62,161 nucleotides of DNA. It comes from Rhodospirillales bacterium. Its GTDB lineage: Bacteria; Pseudomonadota; Alphaproteobacteria; Reyranellales; Reyranellaceae. The stretch spans positions 1 through 62,161 of the forward strand of contig WHTW01000028.1 of the NCBI GenBank assembly GCA_009377525.1, written 5' to 3'. Below, one piece after another: positions 61,549-62,161 of the stretch; positions within the stretch are counted from its first letter, which is position 1; each line of letters begins with the position of its first letter. The translations under genes and the position numbers were made by a program. The notes beneath the pieces were generated by a model. It was not told the DNA's origin and did not search any database. It saw nothing but the letters and a program-made list of their open reading frames with translations.

Positions 61549-62161
61549 ATTGAACTAAACCGCTGCGCGGTAGGGGGAGTGGCGACTTGGCGTGAGAGCG
61601 CTCCTGTCTGAAGGATTGCGGGTTGTCGAAGCCCACCCTTGCAGACAGGAGAACCCCGATGGCCGATATGAGCCCTCTTCGCCGCCGCATGATCGAGGAC
61701 ATGACGATCCGCAATCTGTCGCCGGCGACGCAGCAATCGTACATCCATGCGGTGGCGAAGTTCAGCCGGTATTTTGGCTGCTCGCCGGACCGGCTGGATA
61801 TTGAGGACGTGCGCACCTATCAGGTGCAGCTGGTCGGCCATGGCATCTCCTGGCCGGCGCTCAATCAGACCGTCTGTGCGCTGCGCTTCTTGTACGGCGT
61901 GACGCTGGGTCGGACCGAGCTGCCCGGGCGCATCCCCTATGCCCGCGAGCCGAGCAAGCTGCCGCTGGTGCTGAGCGGTGATGAGGTCGTGCGCTTTCTC
62001 GAAGCGGTGCCCGGCTTGAAGAGCCGCACGGCGCTGACCGCGGCCTACGCTGCCGGGCTGCGGGCCTCGGAGGCGGTGCGGCTGAAGATCGGCGATATCG
62101 ACAGCGGCCGGATGATGATCCGGATCGAGGAGGGCAAGGGCGCCAAGGACCGCTATGCCAT
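61549..62161 (+). mobile_element. Left part of an integrase-bearing mobile element
   Basis: The double-hairpin B5 breaks off near 61549, and 110 bp later the tyrosine recombinase gene starts. The element extends beyond the window. Recombinases of this kind usually precede an IS91-type transposase. The left boundary is inferred from the missing hairpin arm. Confidence 0.6.
61659..62161 (+). CDS. Tyrosine recombinase of IS91-type elements (5' part)
   Basis: The first 167 residues of a phage-integrase-family recombinase. It has a SAM-like core-binding domain (RNLSPATQQSYIHAVAKFSR, SWPALNQTVCALRFLYGV) and the start of the catalytic domain, with the first active Arg in AAGLRASEAVRLK and the Lys in EGKGAKDRYAM. 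The gene runs off the window end. The ATG at 61659 follows AGGAGAA. It is typical of the integrase that accompanies IS91-family transposases. Confidence 0.88.
   Translation, partial: MADMSPLRRRMIEDMTIRNLSPATQQSYIHAVAKFSRYFGCSPDRLDIEDVRTYQVQLVGHGISWPALNQTVCALRFLYGVTLGRTELPGRIPYAREPSKLPLVLSGDEVVRFLEAVPGLKSRTALTAAYAAGLRASEAVRLKIGDIDSGRMMIRIEEGKGAKDRYA

Overview
The window reads as a chromosomal segment of a high-GC, free-living alphaproteobacterium. The evidence is gene content (an ArsJ/GAPDH arsenate module, an AmtB/GlnK locus with a TorF-type porin, FtsK, PqiABC, a UbiH-type hydroxylase), extreme third-position GC that produces long antisense shadow frames, and dispersed palindromes of the kind common in Rhizobiales and Rhodospirillales. 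I cannot name the genus. No tRNA, rRNA or CRISPR array was seen.

Layout. 1-4.0 kb: rlmN, an orphan AbrB-like protein, a methyltransferase and argG. 4.1-6.8 kb: an unusual four-gene cluster, made of an Lgt-like membrane protein lacking key Lgt residues, a COG1964/tetraether-synthase-like radical SAM enzyme and two small membrane proteins. 6.9-9.5 kb: a rhomboid protease, a PhoR-type kinase and a frameshifted winged-helix regulator. 9.8-14.2 kb: a large autotransporter whose beta-barrel is cut off and fused in frame to an ISAzo13-type transposase remnant. 14.2-14.8 kb: weakly coding debris and one small basic protein.

14.9-27.3 kb is an arsenic/chromate resistance island with several units: arsR, a Cys-tailed flavoprotein and two MFS pumps; padR and chrA; acr3; a fused arsR-arsC with GAPDH and arsJ; and a second arsR with an ArsP-like permease. 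Palindromic operator candidates precede most units. 27.4-32.9 kb is pstSCAB-phoU-phoB behind a Pho box. 33-43 kb holds housekeeping and accessory genes (AmpG-like permease, PfkB kinase, DsrE-like and ThiF/MoeB proteins, Bcr/CflA pump, WD40 protein, COG0523 GTPase, GNAT, UbiH-like hydroxylase, TorF-like porin). 43.3-47.1 kb is a tandem glnK-amtB-glnK-amtB locus with a good sigma-54 promoter. 47.6-55.3 kb carries a DapC-like aminotransferase, ftsK and pqiBCA. The end holds a broken ankyrin gene, a polysaccharide deacetylase, a small Cys-motif protein with a second COG0523 GTPase, a Rieske oxygenase, a MarR regulator and the left part of a mobile tyrosine recombinase.

Overlying all of this are at least five families of dispersed palindromes. 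One double-hairpin family (five copies) and one long-palindrome family (four copies) each have a member lying inside the translated 5' part of a protein gene without breaking the frame. One double-hairpin copy is interrupted by the terminal mobile element. Separately, two intergenic regions 13 kb apart (about 47.15-47.39 and 60.46-60.67 kb) share a long similar segment with a TTGACA-17 bp-TAG(G/A)(A/G)T promoter and no evident protein gene behind it. This is a good candidate for a duplicated non-coding RNA or regulatory repeat. The most promising undescribed system is the Lgt-like/radical SAM/small membrane protein cluster.
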